A DNA stretch of 64,000 bases, taken from Ferrimonas aestuarii (GTDB taxonomy: Bacteria; Pseudomonadota; Gammaproteobacteria; Enterobacterales; Shewanellaceae). Below, in pieces: positions 16,369-26,012 of the stretch. Numbering within the stretch: position 1 is the stretch's first letter; the number at the start of each line of letters is the position of its first letter. The notes under the pieces were generated by a model that did no database searches, was not told where the DNA came from, and worked only from the letters and a program-made list of their open reading frames with translations. The stretch lies in contig NZ_SWCJ01000017.1 of NCBI RefSeq assembly GCF_005116665.1, positions 46,263 through 110,262 of the forward strand, given 5' to 3'. Made by a program: the position numbers and the translations under genes.

Positions 16369-17247
16369 TCAGTCGTTCATTGCGGCACGGAAGCGGCGTA
16401 GAGTGGACTTCAGCTTGCGGGCGTTATCTGGGCCCATGCGCAGCATCATCTTTTCTACGTCGGTCAGTGATTGCAGGTCCTCATCACGATACTCGTAGTT
16501 CACCGAGTAGCTCTCTAAAGCCAATGCCGTATCCAGTTCTGGTGCCGACAAAATCAGATCGATGGCGTCATCCAGACGGTTACGGAAGCTGTCTTCATAA
16601 CCCAGCTCTGAGTAGGCTTCTTCAAACAGTGGTTCCAGCAACAGGAAGGTGTCACGTAGCGCACGTTCATCTAAGCGATACAGGAAGCTGGTGTAAGCGT
16701 CGTATCGGTGATGACCATCAGGGTCTAGATACAGCTGTCCGCTGACCTCAACGGCCTTGAACGGCTCTGACAGAGGCTTGAATGGGCCCTGCTTACGCAG
16801 TACTTCACCTTGAGCTAAGTTATCCACCAAGCTAACAAAGCGGCGAACTAGGCTGTCTGGGATCAGGAACTGCCCCAGCTGCATGCCATCAGCCAACGAG
16901 TTAAGTTGTGCTTTAGCAAAGTCGTCAGACTCAGACAGTCGAGGCAACTCAACGGCGGGTTCAACGGGTTCAGGGGTTGGCTCCGGTTCTACGGTTACCT
17001 CAGGCTCTGGCTCAGGTGGAAGCAATGGCTCTGGTTCCGGTTCAACCACGGGCTCGGTAGGAAGTGGCTCGGAAGGCACCTCAACTATGGGTTCAATGAC
17101 GGGTTCGATCGGCGCAATGTTGGCCTGGGGTTTTTCCGGCTCATTGGCAAGATAGAACCAAGCGCCAATGCTCACCAATATTACGACGGCAACACCTGCC
17201 ATCAGTACGGTATTGGGGCGGGAACTGTCGCTTTGGTTTTGATTCAT
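16369..17247 (-). CDS. DUF3014 family membrane-anchored periplasmic protein
   Basis: This 292-residue protein has a short cytoplasmic N-terminus, one membrane anchor (about 13-33), a proline/glutamate repeat region (about 40-98, many EPEP units) like the periplasm-spanning segment of TonB, and a helical C-terminal domain (about 105-292) that I recognise as DUF3014 (LPRLSESDDF, RRFVSLVDNLAQGE). The function is unknown; the layout suggests a protein that reaches across the periplasm. It is separated from recG by about 60 bases and is convergent with the GNAT gene. Confidence 0.8.
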   Translation of the reverse strand: MNQNQSDSSRPNTVLMAGVAVVILVSIGAWFYLANEPEKPQANIAPIEPVIEPIVEVPSEPLPTEPVVEPEPEPLLPPEPEPEVTVEPEPTPEPVEPAVELPRLSESDDFAKAQLNSLADGMQLGQFLIPDSLVRRFVSLVDNLAQGEVLRKQGPFKPLSEPFKAVEVSGQLYLDPDGHHRYDAYTSFLYRLDERALRDTFLLLEPLFEEAYSELGYEDSFRNRLDDAIDLILSAPELDTALALESYSVNYEYRDEDLQSLTDVEKMMLRMGPDNARKLKSTLRRFRAAMND

Positions 17248-17308
17248 CTTGGTCTATTAACTCCTGTGACGACCTGAATCTCCATTGTGCAAAATTCGGT
17301 CGCTCTGT

Positions 17309-19396
17309 CTAGGCTTGGCTGTAAATCTCTCGACCTTTCAGCCATCTGTCGATTAAAGGTTGTACATATTGTGGATGGTGCAGCATCAAATGCTGCGCTA
17401 AATTCTTAACTTGAGGTATTAATCCGCCATCACGAACCAGATCGGCAATCTTCAGATCCGCCAACCCTGTCTGTTTGGTTCCCAGTACCTCTCCTGGACC
17501 TCGAATCTCGAGATCTCGCTGGGCAATCACAAAACCGTCGTTACTCTCCCTGAGCACGCCGATACGCGCTTGAGCGGTTTTTGACAGCGGCGCGTGGTAA
17601 AGCAATACGCAGTGACTGGCGGTACTGCCTCGGCCTACGCGGCCACGCAACTGGTGCAGTTGTGCGAGGCCTAAGCGTTCCGGGTTTTCGATCACCATTA
17701 AGCTGGCATTGGGGACGTCCACCCCAACCTCGATGACCGTGGTGGCCACCAAAAGATCCAGCTCTCCAGCTTTAAACTGTTGCATAACCTGCTGTTTGTC
17801 AGCGGGTTTCATGCGTCCATGTACTAATCCGACCTTAAGATCGGGAAGTTGTTCCGTCAATTCTACCGCCGTGTCTTCAGCGGCTTGGCATTGCAATACT
17901 TCCGACTCATCAATCAGGGTACACACCCAGTAGGCTTGGCGTTTGTCTTCTAGGCAAGCCTGACGAACTCGCTCAATAACTTGAGCGCGACGGTTATCAC
18001 CAATGGCGACAGTGGTTACGGGTGTTCTTCCTGGTGGCAGCTCGTCGATGATGGAGGTGTCCAGATCCGCATAAGCGGTCATCGCAAGCGTACGCGGAAT
18101 CGGCGTTGCCGTCATGATCAGCTGATGTGGGTAGTTGCCGTCTTTAAAGCCTTTTTCTCGCAGCTCTAGCCGTTGATGCACCCCGAATCGGTGCTGTTCA
18201 TCGATGATGATCAGGGCAAGGTGGTCGAAGCTGACCTGCTCCTGGAAAATCGCGTGGGTTCCGACGATCATCTTAGCGCTACCATCGGCCACTTTGGCAA
18301 GGGTTTGCTCTCGAGCTTTCCCCTTGAGTTTGCCTGCGAGCCAAGCTACCGGAAAGCCGAGTGGCTCAAGCCAGTTGGCAAAGGCGATGGCGTGCTGCTC
18401 GGCCAGCAGCTCAGTTGGTGCCATTAAGGCAACCTGCCGACCTTCGCTGAGGCCGGTGAGTGCCGCCAGTGCCGCAACCAGGGTTTTTCCTGAGCCTACG
18501 TCCCCTTGAACCAGTCGCATCATCGGCTGATGGTTAGCCAGATCGGTGCGAATCTCCTGCACTACGCGCTGCTGTGCGCCCGTTGGTGAAAACGGCAATG
18601 AGCTGAGAAATTGGGTTTCCAGTTCGGGATTTATCCGTTGGGGCAGAGCCTGGTGTTTGTCGGCGGTTTGCCTCAATTGCAGCATGGAGAGGTTTTGAGC
18701 CACCAACTCTTCCATGGCTAAGCGTTGTTGCGCTGGGTGTTGGCCCTGGGCAAGCAGTTCGGTGTCGGCATCAGCTGGCGGTTGATGCACGGTCAGCAGG
18801 GCTTGCTCCATGGTGAGCTGGTGGTCGTACAGTCCAGGAGGCAACAATTCCGGCACCCGAGCGCTTTTCAGTCGTTCAATGGCTTGTTCGCACAGTTTTC
18901 TTAGACTGAGCTGTTTCAACCCTTCGGTCGTTGGGTAAACCGGGGTCAGTCGCTCTTCCAGTGCAACTGGTTGGTCTTCCAAGAGCAGGTTGTACTCGGG
19001 ATGGATAATCTCGAGGCCATGAAGTCCACGGCGAATTTCGCCAAAGGCTCGAATCCGCTTTCCTGCCTGCAGAGCGTTTTTCTGCGCGGCTGCGAAGTTA
19101 AAGAACCTCAACGTGAGGCCTCCAGTGGCGTCCATCACCTTTACGGTGAGCATTCTCTTGCGACCATAGCTGACATTGGAAGACAGGATTTCGGCATCAA
19201 TGGTGCCGTGAATGCCGGGGAGCAGTTGAGCAATTGGCCATACCTTGGTGCGGTCTTCGTAGCGCAGGGGCAGATGGAACAGCAGATCCTGTACCGATTC
19301 AACGCCAATTTTGGCGAGCTTTTCTGCGACTTTACTACCCACTCCTTTGAGGGAGGTGACGGGTAGAGCGGAGAGATCCGTCAAGGCATTATCCAA
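17309..19396 (-). CDS. recG: ATP-dependent DNA helicase RecG
   Basis: This 695-residue enzyme remodels stalled replication forks and branch-migrates Holliday junctions. An N-terminal wedge/OB domain (about 55-190) precedes helicase domains with Walker A GDVGSGKT, the DEQH box (IIDEQHRFG) and the C-terminal RGRVGRG motif. The best-aligned start is TTG at 19396 (MDNALTDLSALPVTSLKGVG), with no obvious ribosome site. In enterobacteria recG follows trmH directly; here an acyl-CoA synthetase gene and a terminator-like hairpin lie between them. Confidence 0.96.
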   Translation of the reverse strand: MDNALTDLSALPVTSLKGVGSKVAEKLAKIGVESVQDLLFHLPLRYEDRTKVWPIAQLLPGIHGTIDAEILSSNVSYGRKRMLTVKVMDATGGLTLRFFNFAAAQKNALQAGKRIRAFGEIRRGLHGLEIIHPEYNLLLEDQPVALEERLTPVYPTTEGLKQLSLRKLCEQAIERLKSARVPELLPPGLYDHQLTMEQALLTVHQPPADADTELLAQGQHPAQQRLAMEELVAQNLSMLQLRQTADKHQALPQRINPELETQFLSSLPFSPTGAQQRVVQEIRTDLANHQPMMRLVQGDVGSGKTLVAALAALTGLSEGRQVALMAPTELLAEQHAIAFANWLEPLGFPVAWLAGKLKGKAREQTLAKVADGSAKMIVGTHAIFQEQVSFDHLALIIIDEQHRFGVHQRLELREKGFKDGNYPHQLIMTATPIPRTLAMTAYADLDTSIIDELPPGRTPVTTVAIGDNRRAQVIERVRQACLEDKRQAYWVCTLIDESEVLQCQAAEDTAVELTEQLPDLKVGLVHGRMKPADKQQVMQQFKAGELDLLVATTVIEVGVDVPNASLMVIENPERLGLAQLHQLRGRVGRGSTASHCVLLYHAPLSKTAQARIGVLRESNDGFVIAQRDLEIRGPGEVLGTKQTGLADLKIADLVRDGGLIPQVKNLAQHLMLHHPQYVQPLIDRWLKGREIYSQA

Positions 19397-19441
19397 AAGT
19401 ACTGTAAATATGATCAGATAATAGCAGTGATTTAGAAAGGA

Positions 19442-19464
19442 ATCAGCCCCTTAACGGGGCTGAT
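19442..19464 (-). terminator. Probable terminator of the acyl-CoA synthetase gene
   Basis: A 9-bp perfect stem (atcagcccc / ggggctgat) with a 5-base loop is followed on the minus strand by a weak T-rich tract (tcctttct). It lies 28 bases after the stop. Confidence 0.6.
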
Positions 19465-19491
19465 ACGTGAGGGATTTTAGCTGGCGGCTTG

Positions 19492-21147
19492 TTAATTTAG
19501 TTGCTGCTCCCAAACAACCTGATCGCCACGCATGCCACCGATCTTTTCGCTGTACTTGGCTTCGAGCACATGGCGTTTGATCTTCAGGGTTGGCGTAAGC
19601 ACGTCGTTATCCACGGTCCATGGCTCATCGGTGATTAAGACACCGCCAAGGGTTGCGTGGCTCTCCATGGAGGCGCTGACCTCGGCGCAGGTCTTTGCCA
19701 GAGACGCTTCCACTTCGGCTTTGGGCAGGCCATGGGCACCCTCGGCAAGTTGAACCAGCGCCACGGGATAGGGTTGCCCGGAGCCAATAACGCACACCAG
19801 TTCAATGTTGTTGTTCTGCGCCAATCGACGCTCAATGGGCACTGGGGCAACGAACTTGCCCTTGGCGGTCTTGAAGTTGTCTTTGACGCGGCCAGTAATG
19901 CATAGGTAGCCATCGTCGTCGATGGCACCTTGGTCACCGGTGCGGAAAAAGCCATCTTCGGTAAGAGCTTCGGCGGTGGCCTCTGGGCGTTTGTAGTACT
20001 CTTTGAACAGTCCTGGGCTTCTAAATAGAAGCTCATTATTTTCGCCAATCTTTAGCTCAACGTCGGTGCCTGGCGCGCCGACGGTGCCGATCTTGTCTTG
20101 TCTGAATGGGAAGTTCAGGGTGGCGTAAGCCGCGTTTTCTGTCATTCCCCAGGCTTCGGTGATTTTCATGCCGATGCGGCCATACCAGTGCAGCAATGCG
20201 GGCGACACCGGTGCGGAGCCACAGCCGAGGATTCGAGCGCTGTTGAGGCCGAGTTGCTTGCGGATTTTGCGTGCCACCAAGCTGCCGACTACGGGAACGC
20301 TCAGCAGTAGATTAAGTTTGCTTTCACCCACTTTGGCGATGATGTTTTTCTGGAACAGGGTCCACAATCTAGGGACCGACAGGAAGAAGTTGGGGTTGGC
20401 CACTTGGACGTCTTCAACGAAGGTGTCTAGGCTCTCCACAAAATACACGGTGCCGCCGCCAACAATGGAGCTGCCAAAGATGTAGGCACGCTCAGTAATG
20501 TGGGCCAGTGGCAGATAGGAGATGACACGATCTTGAGGGGTACCGCCGAGATGCTGGGCGATGCGATGGGCTGCCCAACTAAATGCGCCGTAGGTCATGA
20601 CCGCGCCTTTGGGATTACCGGTTGAGCCCGAAGTGTAGATGATGGTCATGATGTCATCATCGGCTGGATACTGGGACTCAAAGGGTTCTGCCAGCTCCAG
20701 CAGTTGTTGCCAGTGATACTGGCATGGCATGTGGTCGTGGCCCATGCTGAGGCGGCTGACTTCGCCACCAATGCCGGATTCTTGGCTGGCGGGGTCGTCC
20801 AACTTACCAATGAAAATTGCTTTAGCTTCTGAGTGCTGCAGTACGTATTTGATGGTGTCGGCGTTGGCGGTAGGGTAGATGGGCACGCTGATAAAGCCAC
20901 CAACCATCAGGGCAAAGTCCACCATGAACCATTCGGCACAGTTCTTAGAGAGGATGGCAATTTTATCGCCTTTCTCAAAACCTAACTTGTAGAGTGCGCC
21001 TGCCAGACGGTGCGCCATTTGGTGCACTTGAGTCCAGCTGTAGTCGTTCAGTTGGCGATCGATTGGTTGACGCAGGTAGGTTTTCTCTCCTTGAACCCGT
21101 GCCCAGTCATCCAGCAGCTCTACTGGACTTTTGAATACCTCAGTCAT
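19492..21147 (-). CDS. AMP-binding long-chain acyl-CoA synthetase
   Basis: This 551-residue enzyme activates a carboxylic acid, probably a fatty acid, through an acyl-adenylate to the CoA thioester. Motifs seen are the P-loop-like TIIYTSGSTGNPKGAV, the A5-type segment ITEAWGMTENAAY, GFFRTGD and the linker-lysine region (GRVKDNFKTAKGKFVAPVPIE). The KTAKGKFVAP form is typical of long-chain/bubblegum-type synthetases. Start ATG 21147 is supported by a GGGAGAAG ribosome site; a longer reading to 21177 lacks one. It lies between trmH and recG. Confidence 0.88.
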   Translation of the reverse strand: MTEVFKSPVELLDDWARVQGEKTYLRQPIDRQLNDYSWTQVHQMAHRLAGALYKLGFEKGDKIAILSKNCAEWFMVDFALMVGGFISVPIYPTANADTIKYVLQHSEAKAIFIGKLDDPASQESGIGGEVSRLSMGHDHMPCQYHWQQLLELAEPFESQYPADDDIMTIIYTSGSTGNPKGAVMTYGAFSWAAHRIAQHLGGTPQDRVISYLPLAHITERAYIFGSSIVGGGTVYFVESLDTFVEDVQVANPNFFLSVPRLWTLFQKNIIAKVGESKLNLLLSVPVVGSLVARKIRKQLGLNSARILGCGSAPVSPALLHWYGRIGMKITEAWGMTENAAYATLNFPFRQDKIGTVGAPGTDVELKIGENNELLFRSPGLFKEYYKRPEATAEALTEDGFFRTGDQGAIDDDGYLCITGRVKDNFKTAKGKFVAPVPIERRLAQNNNIELVCVIGSGQPYPVALVQLAEGAHGLPKAEVEASLAKTCAEVSASMESHATLGGVLITDEPWTVDNDVLTPTLKIKRHVLEAKYSEKIGGMRGDQVVWEQQLN

Positions 21148-21403
21148 CGTCTTCTCCCACGTGATTGTCGTTGTCACGACCTGTTCTTGTTTTTTGTTTG
21201 ATTATGATTGCCCCCGGATGGCGAGGACATAAAAAACGGGTCTAACCACTTGAAAATAGCAGGAAATGGAGCGAAATGTAGATTAATTGCGGTTAATTTA
21301 GCCCTTTTAGCTAGGTGAATAAGTGATAGAGAATGCTACAAAAAACAGCGTAAATCGTGTGAACTGTGGTCGATGGCAAAAACATGAAGGTTTTTGCCAA
21401 TTT

Positions 21404-21433
21404 AAACAAAAAACGGAGCTGTTTAAGCTCCGC
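21404..21433 (-). terminator. Intrinsic terminator of trmH
   Basis: On the minus strand a 7-bp stem (cggagct / agctccg) is followed by TTTTTTGTTT, 14 bases after the trmH stop. Apart from this hairpin I see nothing in the 299-base gap between trmH and the acyl-CoA synthetase start. Confidence 0.85.
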
Positions 21434-21446
21434 TTTGTGACTTGAA

Positions 21447-22154
21447 TTAGTCGTCCAAGTGTTCCCAGGAATCTTTATTCATCTGAATTTTTTGCCACCA
21501 GTCGTCGGAAGCGTCGATTTGACCCTCTTCGTCAACGCGAGGGTAAGGCAAGCCTTTCTGGCGACAGATCTTAGCAAAGATTGGGTGGCCACCTTCAAAC
21601 AGCAGGCGCTGACATTCGGCATCGTCCAAGGTGCGAGTGTCGTACATGCCCGCTTCTTGGCGTTGGCGCTGGGCTTCATACAGCATCAGGGCGGTAGCAA
21701 CCGAAACGTTCAGTGACTGCACCATGCCCACCATCGGGATGATCACGTCTTGATCAGCCAGTTCCAGTGCTTCTTTGGTGATGCCAAATTTTTCCTGGCC
21801 CATCAGGATGGCCGTCGGCTTGGTGTAGTCAATCTCGCGGAAATCCACGGCGGTGTCGGACAGGTTGGTGGCGATGATCTGCATCCCCTGTTCACGCAGC
21901 GCTTTGACTGCATCGACGATGTTAGCGTGAGATTTCAGATCCACCCAGTTTTGGCTGCCGGTGGCGGTGCCGCCGGACAGTTTGGTTTTCTGATCTGGCC
22001 AGATGGCATGAACGCGGTGAACCCCAACGGCATCGGCGGTACGTACCATTGCTGCCAAGTTGTGTGGCTTGTGCACCTCTTCCATGCAGATGGTCAGATC
22101 AGGCTGGCGCTTATCCAGCATGGCGTTAATTCGTGCTAAGCGTTCGGGGCTCAT
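21447..22154 (-). CDS. trmH: tRNA (guanosine(18)-2'-O)-methyltransferase TrmH
   Basis: This 235-residue SPOUT enzyme methylates the 2'-O of G18 in the tRNA D-loop using SAM. The three SpoU motifs are present: HKPHNLAAMVRTADAVGV (about 27-44), AILMGQEKFGI (about 115-125) and IPMVGMVQSLNVSVATALMLYE (about 138-159), which form the trefoil knot. A C-terminal RNA-binding extension matches TrmH. It belongs to the gmk-rpoZ-spoT-trmH-recG neighbourhood. Confidence 0.96.
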   Translation of the reverse strand: MSPERLARINAMLDKRQPDLTICMEEVHKPHNLAAMVRTADAVGVHRVHAIWPDQKTKLSGGTATGSQNWVDLKSHANIVDAVKALREQGMQIIATNLSDTAVDFREIDYTKPTAILMGQEKFGITKEALELADQDVIIPMVGMVQSLNVSVATALMLYEAQRQRQEAGMYDTRTLDDAECQRLLFEGGHPIFAKICRQKGLPYPRVDEEGQIDASDDWWQKIQMNKDSWEHLDD

Positions 22155-22180
22155 GCAGATTTACCTCTAAAACAAACTAA

Positions 22181-22200
22181 GGGGCGCATTGAGCGCCCCA
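22181..22200 (-). terminator. Probable terminator of ridA
   Basis: A 7-bp stem (ggggcgc / gcgcccc) is followed on the minus strand by a T-rich tract (ttagtttgtttt). Confidence 0.7.
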
Positions 22201-22230
22201 AAAAGTATAGTGTGGTTGTCAGAATGGGCG

Positions 22231-22614
22231 TTACAGCACCATGACTGCGTCCATTTCAACCAAGGAGCCTTTTGGCAACTCTTTTACGCCAATGGCGGCG
22301 CGAGCAGGGTAAGGCTGTTGGATGTATTCACCCATCACTTCATTCACCTTGGCAAAGTTGCTCAGGTCGGTCATGAAGATGTTGAGCTTAACGATGTGTT
22401 GCAGGCTACCGCCGGCAGCTTCACAAACCGCTTTCAGGTTGTCGAATACCTGAACGACTTGGCTATCGAAATCGTCACCTACCATCTCCATGGTTTCTGG
22501 GTTCAGTGGAATCTGGCCAGAAACGTACACGGTATCACCGGCTTTGATGGCTTGAGAGTAGGTACCGATAGCGGCTGGAGCGTTGTCGGTGGCGATTACA
22601 ATTTTATCAGTCAT
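22231..22614 (-). CDS. ridA: RidA family reactive-intermediate deaminase
   Basis: This 127-residue homotrimeric enzyme hydrolyses reactive enamines/imines such as 2-aminoacrylate released by PLP enzymes. Visible are AIGTYSQAIKAGDTVYVSGQ, the substrate-binding Arg in YPARAAIGV and the C-terminal VEMDAVMVL. I chose ATG 22614 (GGGAA upstream) over a start four codons earlier. It sits between spoT and trmH, an insertion relative to E. coli but usual in Shewanella-like genomes. Confidence 0.94.
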   Translation of the reverse strand: MTDKIVIATDNAPAAIGTYSQAIKAGDTVYVSGQIPLNPETMEMVGDDFDSQVVQVFDNLKAVCEAAGGSLQHIVKLNIFMTDLSNFAKVNEVMGEYIQQPYPARAAIGVKELPKGSLVEMDAVMVL

Positions 22615-22633
22615 GTTAGTTCCCAAAATCTGT

Positions 22634-24733
22634 TTAACTGCGGTTGCGCGCTACTTTCAGGACTTCTGGCTGAACTCGTAGCTTGCGCATGACATTCGCT
22701 AGGTGAACCCGATTCTTAACGGTCAGGGTCAGCTCGATGGAGTACACCCGACCGTCCTTCTCTTCGGTGTTCAGATTATGAATATTGGCATCAGCAGCGG
22801 CAATAATCGAGGTCAGTTTTGCCAAAATGCCCTGATGATTCACAATTTCCATCCGCAAGCCTGTGACAAATTCTTCGCGACTGTCTTGATCCCACTCAAC
22901 ATTCAGGAATTTTTCTGATTCCAGCTCTCTTGCACGACGAATATTGCGACAGTTATCAATGTGCACCACCAAGCCTTTACCTGGACTTACGTGGGCAACG
23001 ATGTCATCCCCAGGGATTGGGCGACAACATTTAGCGAAGGACAGAAGAACCCCTTCGGCACCGCGAATCGGCAGTTTGTCGTTGTCTTTGTCGGCTTCGA
23101 TTTCGCCACGCAGTTTCTGAGCGACGACTAGGCTCATGGCATTGCCAAGGCCAATGTCGGCCAGCAGTTCGTCGAATTCTTGATGACGATATTCGGCGAC
23201 CACGTGTTGAATGCGCTCGCTGGGAATGTCTTCCAGCTGCATGTCGCCTAACGCGTGGTTGAGCAGACGTTTGCCGAGGGCGGTGGCATCTCGATCCTGC
23301 AGGTTTTTCAGTACCTGACGAATCTTGGCTCGGGCCTTGGCTGTCACCACGAAGTTAAGCCAGGCGGCGTTTGGACGGGCTCCAGGGGCGGTGATGATCT
23401 CCACCGTTTGTCCCGATTTCAGCGGCTGGCTTAATGGGTAAGCATGACGGTTGACCTTGGCTCCCACGCAGCCGTTACCCACATCGGTATGCACCATGTA
23501 GGCAAAGTCGACGGCAGTCGCCCCCAGTGGCAGCTCCATGATCTTTCCGGTTGGGGTAAAGACATAGATCTCGTCTGGGAACAGGTCGGTCTTAACGTTT
23601 TCGATAAATTCGAAGGAGTTACCAGCGCTTTGCTGCAACTCCAGCAGGCTCTGCATCCACTTGCGAGCGCGAACCTGAGCCGTGGTGGCTTTGGCTTCGC
23701 CGTCGTCTTTGTAGATCCAGTGCGCCGCCACCCCTTTGTCGGCCATCTGGTCCATGTCTTCGGTGCGCACCTGAACCTCTACTGGAACCCCATGGGGACC
23801 GTAAAGTGAGGTGTGCAGACTTTGGTAGCCATTGGCTTTGGGGATGGCGATGTAATCTTTAAAGCGGTCCAAGCGAGGCTTGTACAGCGTGTGCATGGCA
23901 CCCAGCACCCGATAGCAGGTATCGATGTTTTTCACCGTTACTCGGAAGGCGTAGATGTCCATCACCTCTTGGAACTGCAGTTCCTTGTTCACCATCTTGT
24001 TGTAGATGGAGTAGAGGTTCTTTTCTCGGCCCTGAACAACCCCTTGAATTTCCACCTCTTCCAAGCGACCAACAATGGCCTCTTTGATGGAGTTCATGAT
24101 CGCTTTACGATTGCCGCTGGCGGCTTGCAAGGTGTCACGCAACACGCGATGACGCATGGGATACAGGGCGGAGAAGCCGAGATCTTCCAGTTCATTCTTG
24201 ATGTTGTGGATACCGAGACGGTTGGCGATGGGAGCGTAAATCTCCAGAGTTTCTCTGGCGATACGACGACGCTTATCAGGACGCAGCGACCCTAGGGTAC
24301 GCATGTTGTGGGTGCGGTCGGCCAGTTTAATCAGGATCACCCGAATGTCCTGTACCATGGCCAGCACCATCTTGCGGAAGTTCTCCGCCTGGGCTTCTTT
24401 CTTGTCGCGGAACTTGAGCTTATCGAGTTTCGACACCCCTTCGACCAGTTCGGCCACAGATTCACCGAATTGCTCGGCGAGATCCTCTTTGGTGGTCTCG
24501 GTATCCTCGATGACGTCATGCATTAGGGCAGCCATCAGCGTCTCATGATCGAGACGCATCTCTGCCAGAATGCGCGTTACCGCAATCGGGTGAGTAATAT
24601 AGGGCTCGCCGCTGGATCGAGTCTGCCCATCATGGGCATCTCTGGCGGTGATGTAGGCTCGAGTGAGATCTTCTACCTGAGCTGGCTCCAGATAACCAGC
24701 GGCCAGGTCTCTCAGGCTTTCAAACAGATACAA
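22634..24733 (-). CDS. spoT: Bifunctional (p)ppGpp synthetase/hydrolase SpoT
   Basis: This 699-residue stringent-response enzyme has an HD hydrolase domain (about 25-200) with the intact HD pair in MHDVIEDTETT, a RelA/SpoT synthetase domain (about 230-355; RFKDYIAIPKANGYQSLHTS and EVQVRTEDMDQMADKGVAAHW), a TGS domain (about 385-450), the helical/zinc-finger region (CCRPIPGDD) and a C-terminal ACT domain. Hydrolase residues look conserved, which argues for SpoT and not RelA. It follows rpoZ by 21 bases. Confidence 0.97.
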   Translation of the reverse strand: MYLFESLRDLAAGYLEPAQVEDLTRAYITARDAHDGQTRSSGEPYITHPIAVTRILAEMRLDHETLMAALMHDVIEDTETTKEDLAEQFGESVAELVEGVSKLDKLKFRDKKEAQAENFRKMVLAMVQDIRVILIKLADRTHNMRTLGSLRPDKRRRIARETLEIYAPIANRLGIHNIKNELEDLGFSALYPMRHRVLRDTLQAASGNRKAIMNSIKEAIVGRLEEVEIQGVVQGREKNLYSIYNKMVNKELQFQEVMDIYAFRVTVKNIDTCYRVLGAMHTLYKPRLDRFKDYIAIPKANGYQSLHTSLYGPHGVPVEVQVRTEDMDQMADKGVAAHWIYKDDGEAKATTAQVRARKWMQSLLELQQSAGNSFEFIENVKTDLFPDEIYVFTPTGKIMELPLGATAVDFAYMVHTDVGNGCVGAKVNRHAYPLSQPLKSGQTVEIITAPGARPNAAWLNFVVTAKARAKIRQVLKNLQDRDATALGKRLLNHALGDMQLEDIPSERIQHVVAEYRHQEFDELLADIGLGNAMSLVVAQKLRGEIEADKDNDKLPIRGAEGVLLSFAKCCRPIPGDDIVAHVSPGKGLVVHIDNCRNIRRARELESEKFLNVEWDQDSREEFVTGLRMEIVNHQGILAKLTSIIAAADANIHNLNTEEKDGRVYSIELTLTVKNRVHLANVMRKLRVQPEVLKVARNRS

Positions 24734-24754
24734 CGACGACCCCCATTTTGGACG

Positions 24755-25033
24755 TTATAAAGTACGTCCTTCGGCGATGGCAGCAACCGCAGCCAGTTCA
24801 GCCGCTTCTTGTTCGCGCTGAGCTTGCAGCTCTTGCTCGTCTAGGGTCTTGGCATCGATCAAACCTTGCTCGATCTCGCGCAGGGCGATAACGGTAGGTT
24901 TGTCGTTCTGCTCCTCGACCAAAGGTTCCTTGCCGTTTACAGACAGCTGACGTGCGCGACGAGAGGCCACCAAGATCAGGTCGAAACGGTTGCCAATCTT
25001 ATCTACGGCGTCTTCAACAGTTACCCGTGCCAT
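24755..25033 (-). CDS. rpoZ: RNA polymerase omega subunit
   Basis: This 92-residue small subunit aids folding and assembly of beta-prime and forms part of a ppGpp-binding site. The N-terminal MARVTVEDAVDKIGNRFDLI is family-typical. Its position between gmk and spoT is the conserved gammaproteobacterial order and links the ppGpp enzyme to its target. Confidence 0.97.
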   Translation of the reverse strand: MARVTVEDAVDKIGNRFDLILVASRRARQLSVNGKEPLVEEQNDKPTVIALREIEQGLIDAKTLDEQELQAQREQEAAELAAVAAIAEGRTL

Positions 25034-25092
25034 GAAAAGGAACTCCTGTGTTTGAGCTTAAAAAAATGACGCAAAATCATACATGATGTTGG

Positions 25093-25716
25093 CTAGTCTG
25101 CCAACAGATCTTCTAGCATACCACTGTGAAGCTTTTTTTGCCCAGCCAGATGTAGCCGGTTTGCAAACACAATGGCAGATAAATCATTGAGTGCGGTATC
25201 GAAATCTTCGTTAACGATCAGATAGTCATACTCATCATAGTGGCTCATCTCGGCAACTGCATCAGCCATGCGGCTGGCGATCACCTCGGCACTGTCTTGA
25301 CCGCGGCTGTTTAGGCGACGCTCTAATTCAGTGCGAGAAGGTGGCAGGATGAACACACCAATGGCCTCAGGCATCGCCTCTTTTACCTGACGGGCGCCTT
25401 GCCAGTCGATGTCGAGAAACACATCGATGCCCTTGTCTAGGGTTTGTTCGATGGTCACTCGGGAGGTGCCGTAGTAGTTACCAAACACTTCCGCCCATTC
25501 GAAAAAGGCGTTGTCGGCGATCAGCTGCTTAAACTCAGCCTTGTCGACGAAGTGGTAGTGCACGCCGTTGGTTTCGCCAGGGCGAGCATCTCGGGTGGTG
25601 TGAGACACGGACACCTGCATGTCTGCTGGCTTGTCTTTCAGCAACGCTGCAATCAGTGACGACTTACCGGCACCACTTGGGGCCGATACAATGAATAAGT
25701 TTCCGCGACGAGTCAT
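25093..25716 (-). CDS. gmk: Guanylate kinase
   Basis: This 207-residue enzyme phosphorylates GMP to GDP. The P-loop SAPSGAGKSSL lies at about 10-20, and the GMP-binding region (SHTTRDARPGE, GVHYHFV) follows. The start is ATG 25716 (MTRRGNLFIV), with AGGG about 9 bases upstream; the frame stays open to 25848 without family similarity. It heads the gmk-rpoZ-spoT unit. The 296-base region up to the divergent GH3 gene must hold promoters for both, but I could not pick out convincing boxes. Confidence 0.96.
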   Translation of the reverse strand: MTRRGNLFIVSAPSGAGKSSLIAALLKDKPADMQVSVSHTTRDARPGETNGVHYHFVDKAEFKQLIADNAFFEWAEVFGNYYGTSRVTIEQTLDKGIDVFLDIDWQGARQVKEAMPEAIGVFILPPSRTELERRLNSRGQDSAEVIASRMADAVAEMSHYDEYDYLIVNEDFDTALNDLSAIVFANRLHLAGQKKLHSGMLEDLLAD

Positions 25717-26012
25717 CCGCTCACCCTGTTTTCGATAGCGTTTTGAGTGCCAACTTCGATGGAGAAGCGACACAAAATGATTAAAGAAAGCGTAGTGGAT
25801 TTGGGATGCAGTTCCCGGCCACCGATTAGAGGCGCCGTAAATTACCACGACTGAGGTAAGAAAGCATCATTGGCGGCAGTAAATCGATTAACAAAACATC
25901 GATTTTTGAGTCACACCGTGGTCAGTTGCGAGATATTGTTCGGTTTCCGTTGCAGTTCCCCATCACGGCGGCAATCATGGACAGGTTTTCAAATCGAGAT
26001 TGAGGGTTTTCA

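Noticed and set aside
16883..17155. Plus-strand Gly/Ser-rich open frame
   Set aside because: It is the complement of the Pro/Glu repeat region of the DUF3014 gene; low complexity creates the open frame.
23813..24295. 160-codon plus-strand open frame
   Set aside because: It is wholly antisense to spoT, with no ribosome site or recognisable domain.
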